Shown here: piece after piece, positions 1 through 6,342 of the stretch
Layout: every line of letters begins with the position of its first letter
How positions within the stretch are numbered: position 1 is the stretch's first letter
Source of the DNA: Bacillota bacterium
Lineage (GTDB): Bacteria > Bacillota > Clostridia > Lachnospirales > Lachnospiraceae
Reading direction: 5' to 3'
NCBI GenBank assembly: GCA_023415655.1
Contig: JAEZKD010000280.1
Location: 1-6,539 of the forward strand
DNA: 6,539 bases
Notes under the pieces: model-generated
What the model was told of the DNA's origin: nothing
Database searches by the model: none
What the model saw: only the letters and a program-made list of their open reading frames with translations
Position numbers and translations under genes: made by a program

Positions 1-186
1 ATGATAGCCATTATAAAAAGGAAGGGAAATATCAAGCAATACAAGCTGAGGATCAAAGGCTATGAACTCCTTCATCACAGCTTGAAACTCGATAATCGTT
101 TTTGTTTCATACCCCCATTGTCCGATATATTCGCACAAGGAAGCCGCAATAACTTCATCATCCTCTATAATTAAGACACGATGCAT
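1..186 (-). CDS. Response regulator, N-terminal receiver domain (partial, runs off left edge)
   Basis: The first 62 codons of a two-component response regulator are present; the rest lies beyond position 1. The reading is MHRVLIIEDDEVIAASL and onward. It shows the acidic pair D9-D10 after the first beta strand and the likely phospho-acceptor D52 in LVLLDISLP, so this is the start of a CheY-like receiver domain. The stretch DISLPFYNGYH after the phosphorylation site resembles BceR/VirR-type OmpR-family regulators, which usually control ABC transporters that resist cell-envelope peptides. That subfamily call is an inference, because the DNA-binding half is not visible. The ATG is preceded by an AGGGGGG ribosome site with 7-nt spacing. 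The gene starts 15 bp after the holA stop, so it is probably co-transcribed with psd and holA. No kinase gene is visible in the window. Confidence 0.88.
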   Translation of the reverse strand, partial: MHRVLIIEDDEVIAASLCEYIGQWGYETKTIIEFQAVMKEFIAFDPQLVLLDISLPFYNGYH

Positions 187-201
187 GTTAATTCCCCCCT
201 A

Positions 202-1179
202 TTAGATAGCAACAATCTGGATAATTAGTAGCTCCACTGCAATCTGATCAATTAATCGCCCTGTTTTCACCTGCTCCTCTAATTCAGTTCCAAGTGAAAT
301 TGCGTAGAGTAAGGTTTTATTTTGAAAGTTCTTTGCTTGTTGCGCATATTTTTTTACTGCAAAAGGTGGTATTGAAAGCTTAGATGCAATTGTTGTTTGA
401 TCCTCTCTCTTTTCGAGTAAGCTTTTCACCTGAAGTAGTAGATTCATATGCCGAATCAACAGATAAAGAATTGTCATTGGCTTTTCACGTAGCGTTAACA
501 GATCATAATACAATTTCAATGCATTCTTTTGGTCCTTCGCTGCAATTGAATCAAGCATGACAAACATCTTACCAGTAATTTGCTCACTGCAAACAGCATC
601 AATGTCATTAGCAGTAACAATATCACGATCCAGGCAATATGCCGTAACCTTGCTTAATTCAGATTCAATGTTGTCCATATTAGTCCCAACCTTATTAAGA
701 AAATACGTCAGTGTCGCTTCAGTAATTTTCTTTTGGTCCCGATTCAAAAGAGAAGCAACCCATAGTTTTAGACTCTTCTCCTCCATCCCATTCATTTCAC
801 TGACATATCCCATATCCTTCACAGCCTTAAACAGTCGATTTCTCTTATCGACTTCTTTTTCAACCCAAACAATGTAGGTGGAGTCTGGAATCTCCTTTAA
901 AACATCCGCAAAGTTGGTTGAACTCTTAAACCAACCACTATTTTCTAATAAAATGAGTCGTCGGTCATTAAAAAAAGGCATGGTCTCTGCAACATGGATG
1001 ATTTCATCCATGTTGATATCCTTGCCCTCGGCATACGTATAATTCATATCATCGCTGCCCTGTAAGATCGCTTCCTTTAATTTATTTTTATAGAAGCGCT
1101 TTAAATAGGTTTCTGTTCCATACAACAGGTAGCTATTCTTAAATTCATTATTTTTTAAATGCTGTTTTAATATATTCAT
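202..1179 (-). CDS. holA: DNA polymerase III subunit delta (clamp loader)
   Basis: This 325-residue protein matches the usual length of HolA, the delta subunit that opens the sliding clamp in the clamp-loader complex of the replisome. Family landmarks are SYLLYGTETYLKRFY near residues 16-30 (the degenerate AAA+-like N-terminal start), MPFFNDRRLILLEN at 67-80, and the helical signature LNKVGTNMDNIESELSKV at about 161-178. The C-terminal helical collar domain runs from about 210 to the end. As in other delta subunits, no functional Walker A motif is seen, which fits its role as a non-ATPase clamp wrench. The ATG has AAGGGA five nucleotides upstream, overlapping the region just after the psd stop. 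The gap to psd is 14 bp and to the response regulator 15 bp, which implies one operon. The start is well supported by the ribosome site and by the family N-terminus. Confidence 0.95.
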   Translation of the reverse strand: MNILKQHLKNNEFKNSYLLYGTETYLKRFYKNKLKEAILQGSDDMNYTYAEGKDINMDEIIHVAETMPFFNDRRLILLENSGWFKSSTNFADVLKEIPDSTYIVWVEKEVDKRNRLFKAVKDMGYVSEMNGMEEKSLKLWVASLLNRDQKKITEATLTYFLNKVGTNMDNIESELSKVTAYCLDRDIVTANDIDAVCSEQITGKMFVMLDSIAAKDQKNALKLYYDLLTLREKPMTILYLLIRHMNLLLQVKSLLEKREDQTTIASKLSIPPFAVKKYAQQAKNFQNKTLLYAISLGTELEEQVKTGRLIDQIAVELLIIQIVAI

Positions 1180-1193
1180 GAAAGTCCCTTAAT

Positions 1194-2060
1194 TTAATAT
1201 AACGCCTTTCCGATTTGCTCTCCCATTTTAACGATGGTTTCATAACCCTCTTTTGAATTCTTTATAATGTCCTCATCTACGGTTGCAGCACCTTGCTTGA
1301 TTAAGAGCACTACAGTAGATCCACCAAATTCGAATTTACCCTTTTCCTGACCACGAGATACCGTTGCCTGATTATGATAATTATGAATCTTACCTACAAT
1401 CAGTGCACCTACTTCCATTTGAATGACCTTACCAAAATTCTTCGTGTTCAGTACACAATACTCGCGAGAATTTTCTTTATAGATATTCACATGATCTAGT
1501 ATGACTGGATTCACCGTATAAAGTTTCCCTGGAATGAAATGATTTTCTTCTTTAACCGCATCATCTACATAGCAATAACGATGATAGTTATCAACTGTAA
1601 GACGTAAAATAACACAAGTTCCACCAACGTATTCTTGTGCAAGCTCCTTATTCTTTAACATGGATTCCACGGTATAATAGGAATTCTTAATCTTGAACTT
1701 CGCATCAAGACTAATTGGATATGCACTTACTTTCCCATCACATGGTGCAATGAGAGTCGTCGGATCACAATCAATCGGACGCTTGCTCTTTTTAATCTTA
1801 CGAGTGAAAAAATCATTATACGAACGATATTGTTTTCGTTCATAGTCACTCATCTTAATCTGATTCTTTTTGATAAAAGAATCAATAAAAAAGGTAGAAA
1901 CCCAACTATCTAAAACCTTCCCTGCAATTTTAGATACCGTTGGTGCTGCAATCACTCGTAACAACATACGGGTTGCCATATTGGAATATAAAAATTCTAA
2001 TGACTCATCCTGCTTTGTTGTGCCGTGGATGATATTTCCCTTTCGATCTTTATATTTCAT
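1194..2060 (-). CDS. psd: Phosphatidylserine decarboxylase proenzyme
   Basis: This 288-residue protein converts phosphatidylserine to phosphatidylethanolamine at the membrane. It is a pyruvoyl enzyme made by self-cleavage of a proenzyme. The cleavage motif is seen as FGGST at 245-249, so cleavage would fall between G247 and S248, and S248 would become the pyruvoyl group of the small alpha chain (about 41 residues). The other proteolysis and catalysis residues expected in the family are visible: D108 in APCDGKV and H160 in TVDNYHRYCY. The N-terminal 70 residues resemble the longer clostridial form, with the conserved SYNDFFTRK at 80-88. The ATG has GAGG seven nucleotides upstream. It begins a tight run with holA and a response regulator, and lies 226 bp downstream of pssA, which supplies its substrate. 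Confidence 0.96.
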   Translation of the reverse strand: MKYKDRKGNIIHGTTKQDESLEFLYSNMATRMLLRVIAAPTVSKIAGKVLDSWVSTFFIDSFIKKNQIKMSDYERKQYRSYNDFFTRKIKKSKRPIDCDPTTLIAPCDGKVSAYPISLDAKFKIKNSYYTVESMLKNKELAQEYVGGTCVILRLTVDNYHRYCYVDDAVKEENHFIPGKLYTVNPVILDHVNIYKENSREYCVLNTKNFGKVIQMEVGALIVGKIHNYHNQATVSRGQEKGKFEFGGSTVVLLIKQGAATVDEDIIKNSKEGYETIVKMGEQIGKALY

Positions 2061-2094
2061 CTTATAACCTCATTCACTAAGTTTTATACTTTGT

Positions 2095-2126
2095 AATTAT
2101 ATAAAGATACTTTATCTTATATAATT
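2095..2126. repeat. AT-rich inverted repeat upstream of psd
   Basis: The arm at 2095-2109 (AATTATATAAAGATA) pairs with the arm at 2113-2126 (TATCTTATATAATT) around a 3-base CTT loop. The only flaw is one bulged A. It lies 35 bp upstream of the psd ATG and overlaps the proposed -10 and start-site region of psd. That location fits a repressor operator, or a weak hairpin in the leader. It is not a terminator, because no GC-rich stem is present. Such palindromes occur by chance more often in AT-rich DNA, so function is uncertain. Confidence 0.6.
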
Positions 2127-2146
2127 AACCATTCTTGCTGGGTGAA
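2118..2146 (-). promoter_or_regulatory. Possible psd-holA-regulator promoter
   Basis: On the minus strand, TTCACC (2146-2141) lies 17 bp from TATATA (2123-2118). Each hexamer matches the sigma-A consensus at about four of six positions. Transcription would start near 2111, giving a leader of about 50 nt before psd. The start site would fall inside the inverted repeat at 2095-2126. The match is modest and other AT-rich -10-like strings lie nearby. Read-through from pssA is also possible, since no clear terminator is seen between them. Confidence 0.3.
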
Positions 2147-2176
2147 CCTTTGAACAGTTAGCTCCCCTGTTTTCTT

Positions 2177-2290
2177 CTATGATTCAATACTTATTAGGTT
2201 TCTTCTATACAATCACATTGCTTAACATCTATGATTTAATACTTATTAAGTTTCTTCTATACGATCACATCTCTTAAGCTATGATATTAT
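2177..2290. repeat. Tandem direct repeat of 52 and 50 bp after pssA
   Basis: Two units, 2177-2228 (52 bp) and 2229-2278 (50 bp), each begin CTATGATT and are nearly identical over the first 42 bases (about three substitutions), then diverge at the end. A third, partial unit starts at 2279 (CTATGATA) and runs into the pssA stop codon at 2287-2289. Read on the minus strand, each full unit carries a short tail ending V-I-V-stop, at 2257-2259 and 2205-2207. This resembles the end of PssA (V-L-L-V-stop). The unit also contains the near-palindrome ACTTATTAAGT (2241-2251). No open gene is present in this gap. Confidence 0.85.
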
Positions 2291-2907
2291 ACAAGCAATA
2301 CTCCAGCTAGTATACCAATACCATAAATAGTCATAATCACACAACCAACATTCCCTGGCTTTCTTACCTTAAAATCAAGAACAAACAAGAAAGCTACGAT
2401 AAGAAGAACAATCGAATAAAAATATCCTGGAAGATAGTTTGCACCAATTAGTTCACGAATAATAAAAGCCATCGGTAAAATCATAGAGATTGTAGTTACT
2501 GGAAGTCCTTGATAATATTTACGATGCTCTGTTGTCTGCTGCTGTCTTGCCATCTCTTTTACATTGAAGTATCCAAGACGTATTACTGCTCCGAGAACAA
2601 AGACAAATGCTGCTATAATTCCTAACATACGATATTCACAAATGTGATATGCAAATAAACCTGGCAAAACACCAAAACAAATTAAGTCACATAGGGAATC
2701 AATCTGAATTCCAAACACTTTTTCTTCATCTGAGCGGTTTTTCATTGCCCTAGCAATTTTGCCGTCAAACATATCGCATGTACCCGAAATAATGAGACAT
2801 AACAATGCCCAACGATAATTCCCCTGAAAAATCTCTGTGATACCATATATGGAAGCCGCGAGCCCCACGTAAGTCAAGATTACCGAATAATTATAAAATC
2901 CTATCAT
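2287..2907 (-). CDS. pssA: CDP-diacylglycerol--serine O-phosphatidyltransferase (phosphatidylserine synthase)
   Basis: This integral membrane enzyme transfers serine to CDP-diacylglycerol, releasing CMP and making phosphatidylserine, which Psd then decarboxylates. The CDP-alcohol phosphatidyltransferase motif is complete: D45, D48-G49, A52-R53, G66, D70 and D74. The stretch between AR and G is 12 residues rather than the usual 8. YYQGLPVTT further on fits the family GLP motif. About six or seven hydrophobic segments are seen, the last ending at the C-terminus (GILAGVLLV). I chose the ATG at 2907 (206 residues, MIGFYNYSVILTY). It has a GTGGTGG site nine nucleotides upstream, matches the expected N-terminus, and starts 19 bp after the preceding stop. 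A TTG at 2964 in the same frame would overlap the previous gene by 38 bp and has no ribosome site. Confidence 0.94.
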   Translation of the reverse strand: MIGFYNYSVILTYVGLAASIYGITEIFQGNYRWALLCLIISGTCDMFDGKIARAMKNRSDEEKVFGIQIDSLCDLICFGVLPGLFAYHICEYRMLGIIAAFVFVLGAVIRLGYFNVKEMARQQQTTEHRKYYQGLPVTTISMILPMAFIIRELIGANYLPGYFYSIVLLIVAFLFVLDFKVRKPGNVGCVIMTIYGIGILAGVLLV

Positions 2908-2916
2908 TTTTATAGT

Positions 2917-2923
2917 CCACCAC
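2917..2923 (-). promoter_or_regulatory. pssA: Ribosome binding site deciding the pssA start
   Basis: GTGGTGG on the minus strand lies nine nucleotides before the ATG at 2907-2905 and just before the stop of the upstream gene. It is an imperfect match to AGGAGG but the only candidate near either possible start. It supports the short, 206-residue form. Confidence 0.5.
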
Positions 2924-2926
2924 TCT

Positions 2927-3955
2927 CTAAATTTTCTTTCGTCTTCCAACAATATGCGATACAAGAGTAATTACTGCACTAATTAAAATCATGAAATAAT
3001 ATGTAATTCCCCTGCTTAACAACATCCCTGGTAACACGAACTCCTCACCAAAAATACCTAAAAAAATCAATAAAAAACTGCTCTCACTTGCACCCATAGC
3101 TCCAGGTAACGGAAGTGAATCTACCGCCAGAGCAATGATCGTCTGTAACGCAATAATTTCAATTGCACTTGCACCCTGCAATCCAAAAGCACGATAAACA
3201 ACATACGTAACTGCAAACAAACTCAATCTTTGAAACATAGTAATTAAAAACACATGAAATAACACTGGTTTATTTACTTTCAGATATTCTGCACTCTTAT
3301 TGTAATTATTTAGTGTTTTCCATAGCTTTCTTAGCCACTTTTCTCGATTCCGAATGATACGATATTTACCTAGCCAAAAAATAGTCTTTCCAATCATATT
3401 GGTTAACCATGCTTGACGAAATACTGCCATCACCAAGAATAGCACAAAACTAACATTGCAAAGGATTCCTATCAGTAGTAGCACCCAGATGCTTGATGAA
3501 TAGGAAGAAATATCCTTCCACACAATGATTGTTGCGATTACACTCATCAGTAATAACACTGTTTTATATGTTGCTGTTACAATCATTAATACTATGGTAG
3601 AAGAAGCCACGTTGATGTCATCTCTCTTCATCCATAGAATTTGCATGGGTTGTCCTCCTGTTGCAGAAGGTGTTACTGCACTAAAAAAGAAACCGACAAA
3701 AGAGTACATAATACAGCGTATTAAAGATACGCTATGTTTTATCGTGTGCATCAAATAACAAATTATCATTGATTCACTGCATATGAATAGCAAAGTCAAA
3801 GCAATACCAAAAGCAATGTAATTGTTGTTTGCTCGATGTATCGAATCAAAAATTGCAGATATTTCTTGATCCTTCAACACAAGGTATGCTGTTACGCCAA
3901 ATACCGCAAACAAAAAAACGGTATTCAACACAACTTTGAAATATTTTTTTGTCAA
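2927..3955 (-). CDS. LPG-synthase-TM / YbhN-type integral membrane protein, candidate lipid flippase
   Basis: A membrane protein of about 342 residues with roughly eight hydrophobic segments. It has the hallmark motifs of the family related to the flippase domain of MprF (lysylphosphatidylglycerol synthase transmembrane region, formerly UPF0104). These are SAVTPSATGGQPMQ around residues 92-105 and PLPGAMGASE around 282-291. Members are proposed to move or handle membrane lipids; no soluble synthetase domain follows here. It sits 19 bp upstream of pssA under a strong promoter, so a role linked to phosphatidylserine or phosphatidylethanolamine is a reasonable inference. I prefer the TTG start at 3955 because AGGTGGGGGA lies seven nucleotides before it. 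A GTG at 3970, in the same frame, would add five residues but has no well-spaced ribosome site. The substrate is unknown. Confidence 0.88.
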   Translation of the reverse strand: MTKKYFKVVLNTVFLFAVFGVTAYLVLKDQEISAIFDSIHRANNNYIAFGIALTLLFICSESMIICYLMHTIKHSVSLIRCIMYSFVGFFFSAVTPSATGGQPMQILWMKRDDINVASSTIVLMIVTATYKTVLLLMSVIATIIVWKDISSYSSSIWVLLLIGILCNVSFVLFLVMAVFRQAWLTNMIGKTIFWLGKYRIIRNREKWLRKLWKTLNNYNKSAEYLKVNKPVLFHVFLITMFQRLSLFAVTYVVYRAFGLQGASAIEIIALQTIIALAVDSLPLPGAMGASESSFLLIFLGIFGEEFVLPGMLLSRGITYYFMILISAVITLVSHIVGRRKKI

Positions 3956-3962
3956 TGTTAAA

Positions 3963-3972
3963 TCCCCCACCT
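3963..3972 (-). promoter_or_regulatory. Ribosome binding site deciding the flippase-like gene start
   Basis: The minus strand reads AGGTGGGGGA, then seven nucleotides, then TTG at 3955-3953. The alternative GTG start at 3970-3968 lies inside this purine block, so initiating there would bury the site. This favours the rarer TTG codon. Confidence 0.55.
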
Positions 3973-4009
3973 ATAATACAATGGCCTTCGCTATCCATTC
4001 ATACATAAG

Positions 4010-4038
4010 AGTATACTATTTCACCCTATCAATGTCAA
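4010..4038 (-). promoter_or_regulatory. Consensus sigma-A type promoter for the flippase-like gene and pssA
   Basis: The minus strand has a perfect TTGACA (4038-4033), a 17-bp spacer, and TATACT (4015-4010), which matches the -10 consensus at five of six positions. Transcription would start near 4003, giving a leader of about 48 nt before the TTG start at 3955. This is the best promoter in the window. It lies in the 115-bp gap after corA, so the flippase-like gene and pssA form a unit separate from corA. No clear terminator for corA was found in the same gap. Confidence 0.8.
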
Positions 4039-4070
4039 TCAAAAATGGCGAATCCAAACGAGTGTAAACC

Positions 4071-5000
4071 CTATAATAACTTTTTTTTTCGGAATAAAAG
4101 AATACAACCAATGACAACAAAAAGGGATAATAAAAATACAAGTGGATACCCATATTTCCATGATAATTCAGGCATATATTCGAAATTCATCCCATACCAA
4201 CCAACAATTAATGTCAGTGGTAAAAAGATAGTCGTAACGACGGTGAATAACTTCATCGTACTATTCAAATCATAATCCATCTGAGCCTGATAAGCCTCTC
4301 GCACTTGTGAGATATATTCTCGTAACATCGATACACTATCCGAATATCGTTCCACTCTACTCGTAAACATCTTAAAATAGCGCAAATTCTCTTCTTTAAA
4401 GATTTCATTCTCATTTGCCATTAATACTTCTGAAAAATTAAGAAGTCGCTCATAGTAGTGATTCATCAAAAGAAGTTTCTTTCTTAGATTTAACATTTCG
4501 TCCTCGAAATGTCTTGTCTTCTTAGCAATCACTTGCTTTTCTAATTGACTAATCTCAATTTCTGTATCCTCTATTAGCATATTCTCATCAAAGATGAGGC
4601 GATTTAGAAAAGAATATATGATTTTCTCTAATGTCACTGCTTGCTTTTGATGTGCCAAAACTGCGAATAAGGCATCCTGTATGGAGTGATCCTCATCATA
4701 GACCGTTACAACTAAAAACAAGTTATTTCGAATATAAAGAGCAAACTTATCCTCCCGATTACGTACATCTTTCCGATCAATGACATCAATCAAACCAAAA
4801 GTAAGATGATCATACACCGAAATTATATTTTGTTGATTGTGATGAAGCGTTTGACACGTTGCAATTGTAGCCTCAGGAATTTGCAGCTCCTCTTTTTTTG
4901 CAATTAGTTGCTCAAGAGTTAACATCCCAATGTACAGATTTTCATCGTCAAAATAATCATATATGATTTCCTCAACAGTATCGCTAACTTTGTAGAACAT
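4071..5000 (-). CDS. corA: CorA-family divalent metal transporter
   Basis: This 309-residue protein has the CorA layout: a long soluble N-terminal region rich in charged helices, then two membrane helices at about 251-268 and 286-303. The signature YGMNFEYMPEL follows the first helix (G270-M271-N272), and a basic tail RKKKLL ends the protein. Family members form pentameric channels for Mg2+ or related ions such as Co2+, Ni2+ or Zn2+; the ion here is not decidable from sequence. I chose the ATG at 5000 (MFYKVSDTVEE) because AGGAGA lies exactly six nucleotides upstream. A longer same-frame ATG at 5069 would add 23 residues but has no ribosome site, and the added segment looks unlike the family. 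The gene appears to be transcribed alone from the promoter near 5158. Confidence 0.92.
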   Translation of the reverse strand: MFYKVSDTVEEIIYDYFDDENLYIGMLTLEQLIAKKEELQIPEATIATCQTLHHNQQNIISVYDHLTFGLIDVIDRKDVRNREDKFALYIRNNLFLVVTVYDEDHSIQDALFAVLAHQKQAVTLEKIIYSFLNRLIFDENMLIEDTEIEISQLEKQVIAKKTRHFEDEMLNLRKKLLLMNHYYERLLNFSEVLMANENEIFKEENLRYFKMFTSRVERYSDSVSMLREYISQVREAYQAQMDYDLNSTMKLFTVVTTIFLPLTLIVGWYGMNFEYMPELSWKYGYPLVFLLSLFVVIGCILLFRKKKLL

Positions 5001-5006
5001 ATGCAT

Positions 5007-5012
5007 TCTCCT
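5007..5012 (-). promoter_or_regulatory. corA: Ribosome binding site deciding the corA start
   Basis: AGGAGA on the minus strand is followed by ATGCAT and then the ATG at 5000-4998, an ideal six-nucleotide spacing. The ATG immediately abutting the site (5006-5004) is too close to be used, and the ATG codons at 5018, 5030 and 5069 lack a site. Confidence 0.7.
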
Positions 5013-5157
5013 AGTCATATATTTGCCCATGTTACTTGGTATGGCATGCCCTATCTTTGGTGACTTCATTCATAGCTGTAAAAGTAAGTGCAGGCAGAAA
5101 GTTTTGCTTTACTCTAAGACTTTCAACCCTCTTATCTAACTACTAAAGCTAACACAT

Positions 5158-5166
5158 ATTCTACCA
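5158..5166 (-). promoter_or_regulatory. Possible extended -10 promoter of corA
   Basis: The minus strand reads TGG then TAGAAT, an extended -10 element (TGn plus a hexamer matching TATAAT at five positions). The -35 region 17 bp upstream (TTTTCC) is poor, which is usual for extended -10 promoters. The start would be near 5150 and the leader about 150 nt. I saw no recognisable M-box or other metal riboswitch in that leader, but folding was not computed. Confidence 0.4.
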
Positions 5167-5267
5167 CATTTCAAATAAAAGGAAAATCAGGAATAATAGT
5201 GAAAGACCTTTATACTGTCTTTTTTACTCATGACTGTTTAATTAAAATTCTCCCAAAAATTCTCTGG

Positions 5268-5421
5268 ACTATTTCATACAAAACTTTCCTTTTCCTATAC
5301 TACATAAAACAATTCTTTGCCTATGCTACGTGAAACAATTCTTTGCCCATACTATGCAAAACATGTCTATTACCTCTTCCTATGTAATTCTCTTTCCTAT
5401 TCTACACAAAATAATTCCTTT
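5268..5421. repeat. Degenerate 26-bp tandem repeat overlapping the 3' end of the nuclease-like gene
   Basis: The clearest units are 5294-5319 and 5320-5345, which match at 23 of 26 positions. A weaker unit follows at 5346-5371 (about 18 of 26 against the first), and a marginal one precedes at 5268-5293. The coding end of the gene itself, 5396-5421, matches the 5294 unit at 21 of 26 positions and includes the stop codon. Read on the minus strand the units say KELFHVA-stop (5320-5345) and KELFYVV-stop (5294-5319), against the real gene end KELFCVE-stop. The rest of the gap, 5070-5267, is AT-rich with no gene; it holds only the proposed corA promoter and leader. Confidence 0.85.
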
Positions 5422-6206
5422 AGCATTTGATCCAAAGCTTTTGTATTTATTGGAATTCTAGCAGTTTCTAGGGTAACAAACAACTTCACACCTAGATATA
5501 TCCCGTTTCTTTCATATGTATTAACTTTACAACATACAGTATTTACATAATCAATATCATCCATCATTCCAAAGTGTTCTAAATATACTTCCTCTCGTGC
5601 TGGCATTTTAAGAATTGTAAAATCCGGATACATTTTTACATTTCCATCAAGAAGAATCGGATACTCATATCGATACGGGATTCCTAACATATACAGTTTA
5701 TCAGCAATGATTTTCTCTGACTTTGATCTAACTCTCTCACCTTTTTCTGTAATGATTACTTGTGTAGGCTCGATAAATTGCTTCCCTTCATATTGTACCG
5801 CCTGCCATAAATTTATAAACTTCTCATCCGAGATCACAGCTGCATTTATTAATTCTCTTCGATTAGGATTAGTTTTCTCATATAAATCCTCCAAACTAGT
5901 CTTTTTATATTTCTCTAAAAATGTTTCTATTGCTTTTACTCTCTCTGTTGCATACTTTAATACACAAGCATCATAGTCTCTCTGTGAAATTTTTCTAGCA
6001 AGATCTTCTTCCTTCTTTTTTAGATACCTACCATTCTTCTGTTCATCCCCATACTCCTCACTTTTAAAATAGTACTCCACTCGATTTTTCTTCTTTGAAA
6101 TACGTAATTGTCCTTTCGGTGCAGTTTTCAACCTTTTTTCTGCTTCATTCAATAACTTTGTCAATCGGCTCAATTCCTTTCTTAGTGTTGATTCTAATGT
6201 TTTCAT
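5397..6206 (-). CDS. Unnamed protein with PD-(D/E)XK nuclease-like C-terminal domain
   Basis: This 269-residue protein is not a named family I can place with certainty. The N-terminal 110 residues are highly charged and probably coiled coil (LRKELSRLTKLLNEAEKRL), followed by GQLRISKKKNRVEYYFKS, which looks like a conserved clostridial element. The C-terminal part reads RVRSKSEKIIADKLYMLGI, then YRYEYPILL, MYPDFTIL and VYLEHFGMMDD. This is the order seen in PD-(D/E)XK nuclease folds, with candidate acidic residues E164, D195 and E210. The usual lysine after the last acid is replaced in EHFG, a variant I recall from nuclease-like domains inserted in UvrD-type helicases. The start at 6206 has GGGAGG seven nucleotides upstream; a TTG at 6248 and an ATG at 6227 in the same frame are less likely. 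The 3' end merges into 26-bp repeats. Nuclease activity is inferred, not shown. Confidence 0.8.
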   Translation of the reverse strand: MKTLESTLRKELSRLTKLLNEAEKRLKTAPKGQLRISKKKNRVEYYFKSEEYGDEQKNGRYLKKKEEDLARKISQRDYDACVLKYATERVKAIETFLEKYKKTSLEDLYEKTNPNRRELINAAVISDEKFINLWQAVQYEGKQFIEPTQVIITEKGERVRSKSEKIIADKLYMLGIPYRYEYPILLDGNVKMYPDFTILKMPAREEVYLEHFGMMDDIDYVNTVCCKVNTYERNGIYLGVKLFVTLETARIPINTKALDQMLKELFCVE

Positions 6207-6213
6207 ATCCTTT

Positions 6214-6220
6214 CCTCCCT
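6214..6220 (-). promoter_or_regulatory. Ribosome binding site deciding the nuclease-like gene start
   Basis: AGGGAGG on the minus strand lies seven nucleotides before the ATG at 6206-6204, an excellent match and spacing. It favours the 269-residue protein (MKTLESTLRKEL) over the 283-residue reading from TTG at 6248, which has no site. I found no convincing promoter in 6207-6340. Confidence 0.75.
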
Positions 6221-6342
6221 CATTCATAAACTTTCTATTCTTATTCAATGTTTAACTTACTTTTACTTACTAGTTCTTACCTAATTCTAACCTTATACAT
6301 TTTTCTAGTATATTGTTGCGTCTATTACCTACGTAAATCGAC

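Noticed and set aside
557..877. Plus-strand open frame inside holA, and similar ones inside psd, the flippase-like gene, corA and the nuclease-like gene
   Set aside because: Each lies antisense within a well-supported gene, lacks a ribosome site and shows no protein family features.
5001..5150. Metal riboswitch (M-box) in the corA leader
   Set aside because: The leader length would fit, but I could not recognise conserved M-box helices, and no terminator stem with a T run precedes the corA start.
5202..5225. Hairpin AAAGAC/GTCTTT followed by a T run, terminator-like
   Set aside because: The T run follows the stem only on the plus strand, where no gene is read. On the transcribed minus strand the stem ends in CAC, and the stem is only six weak pairs.
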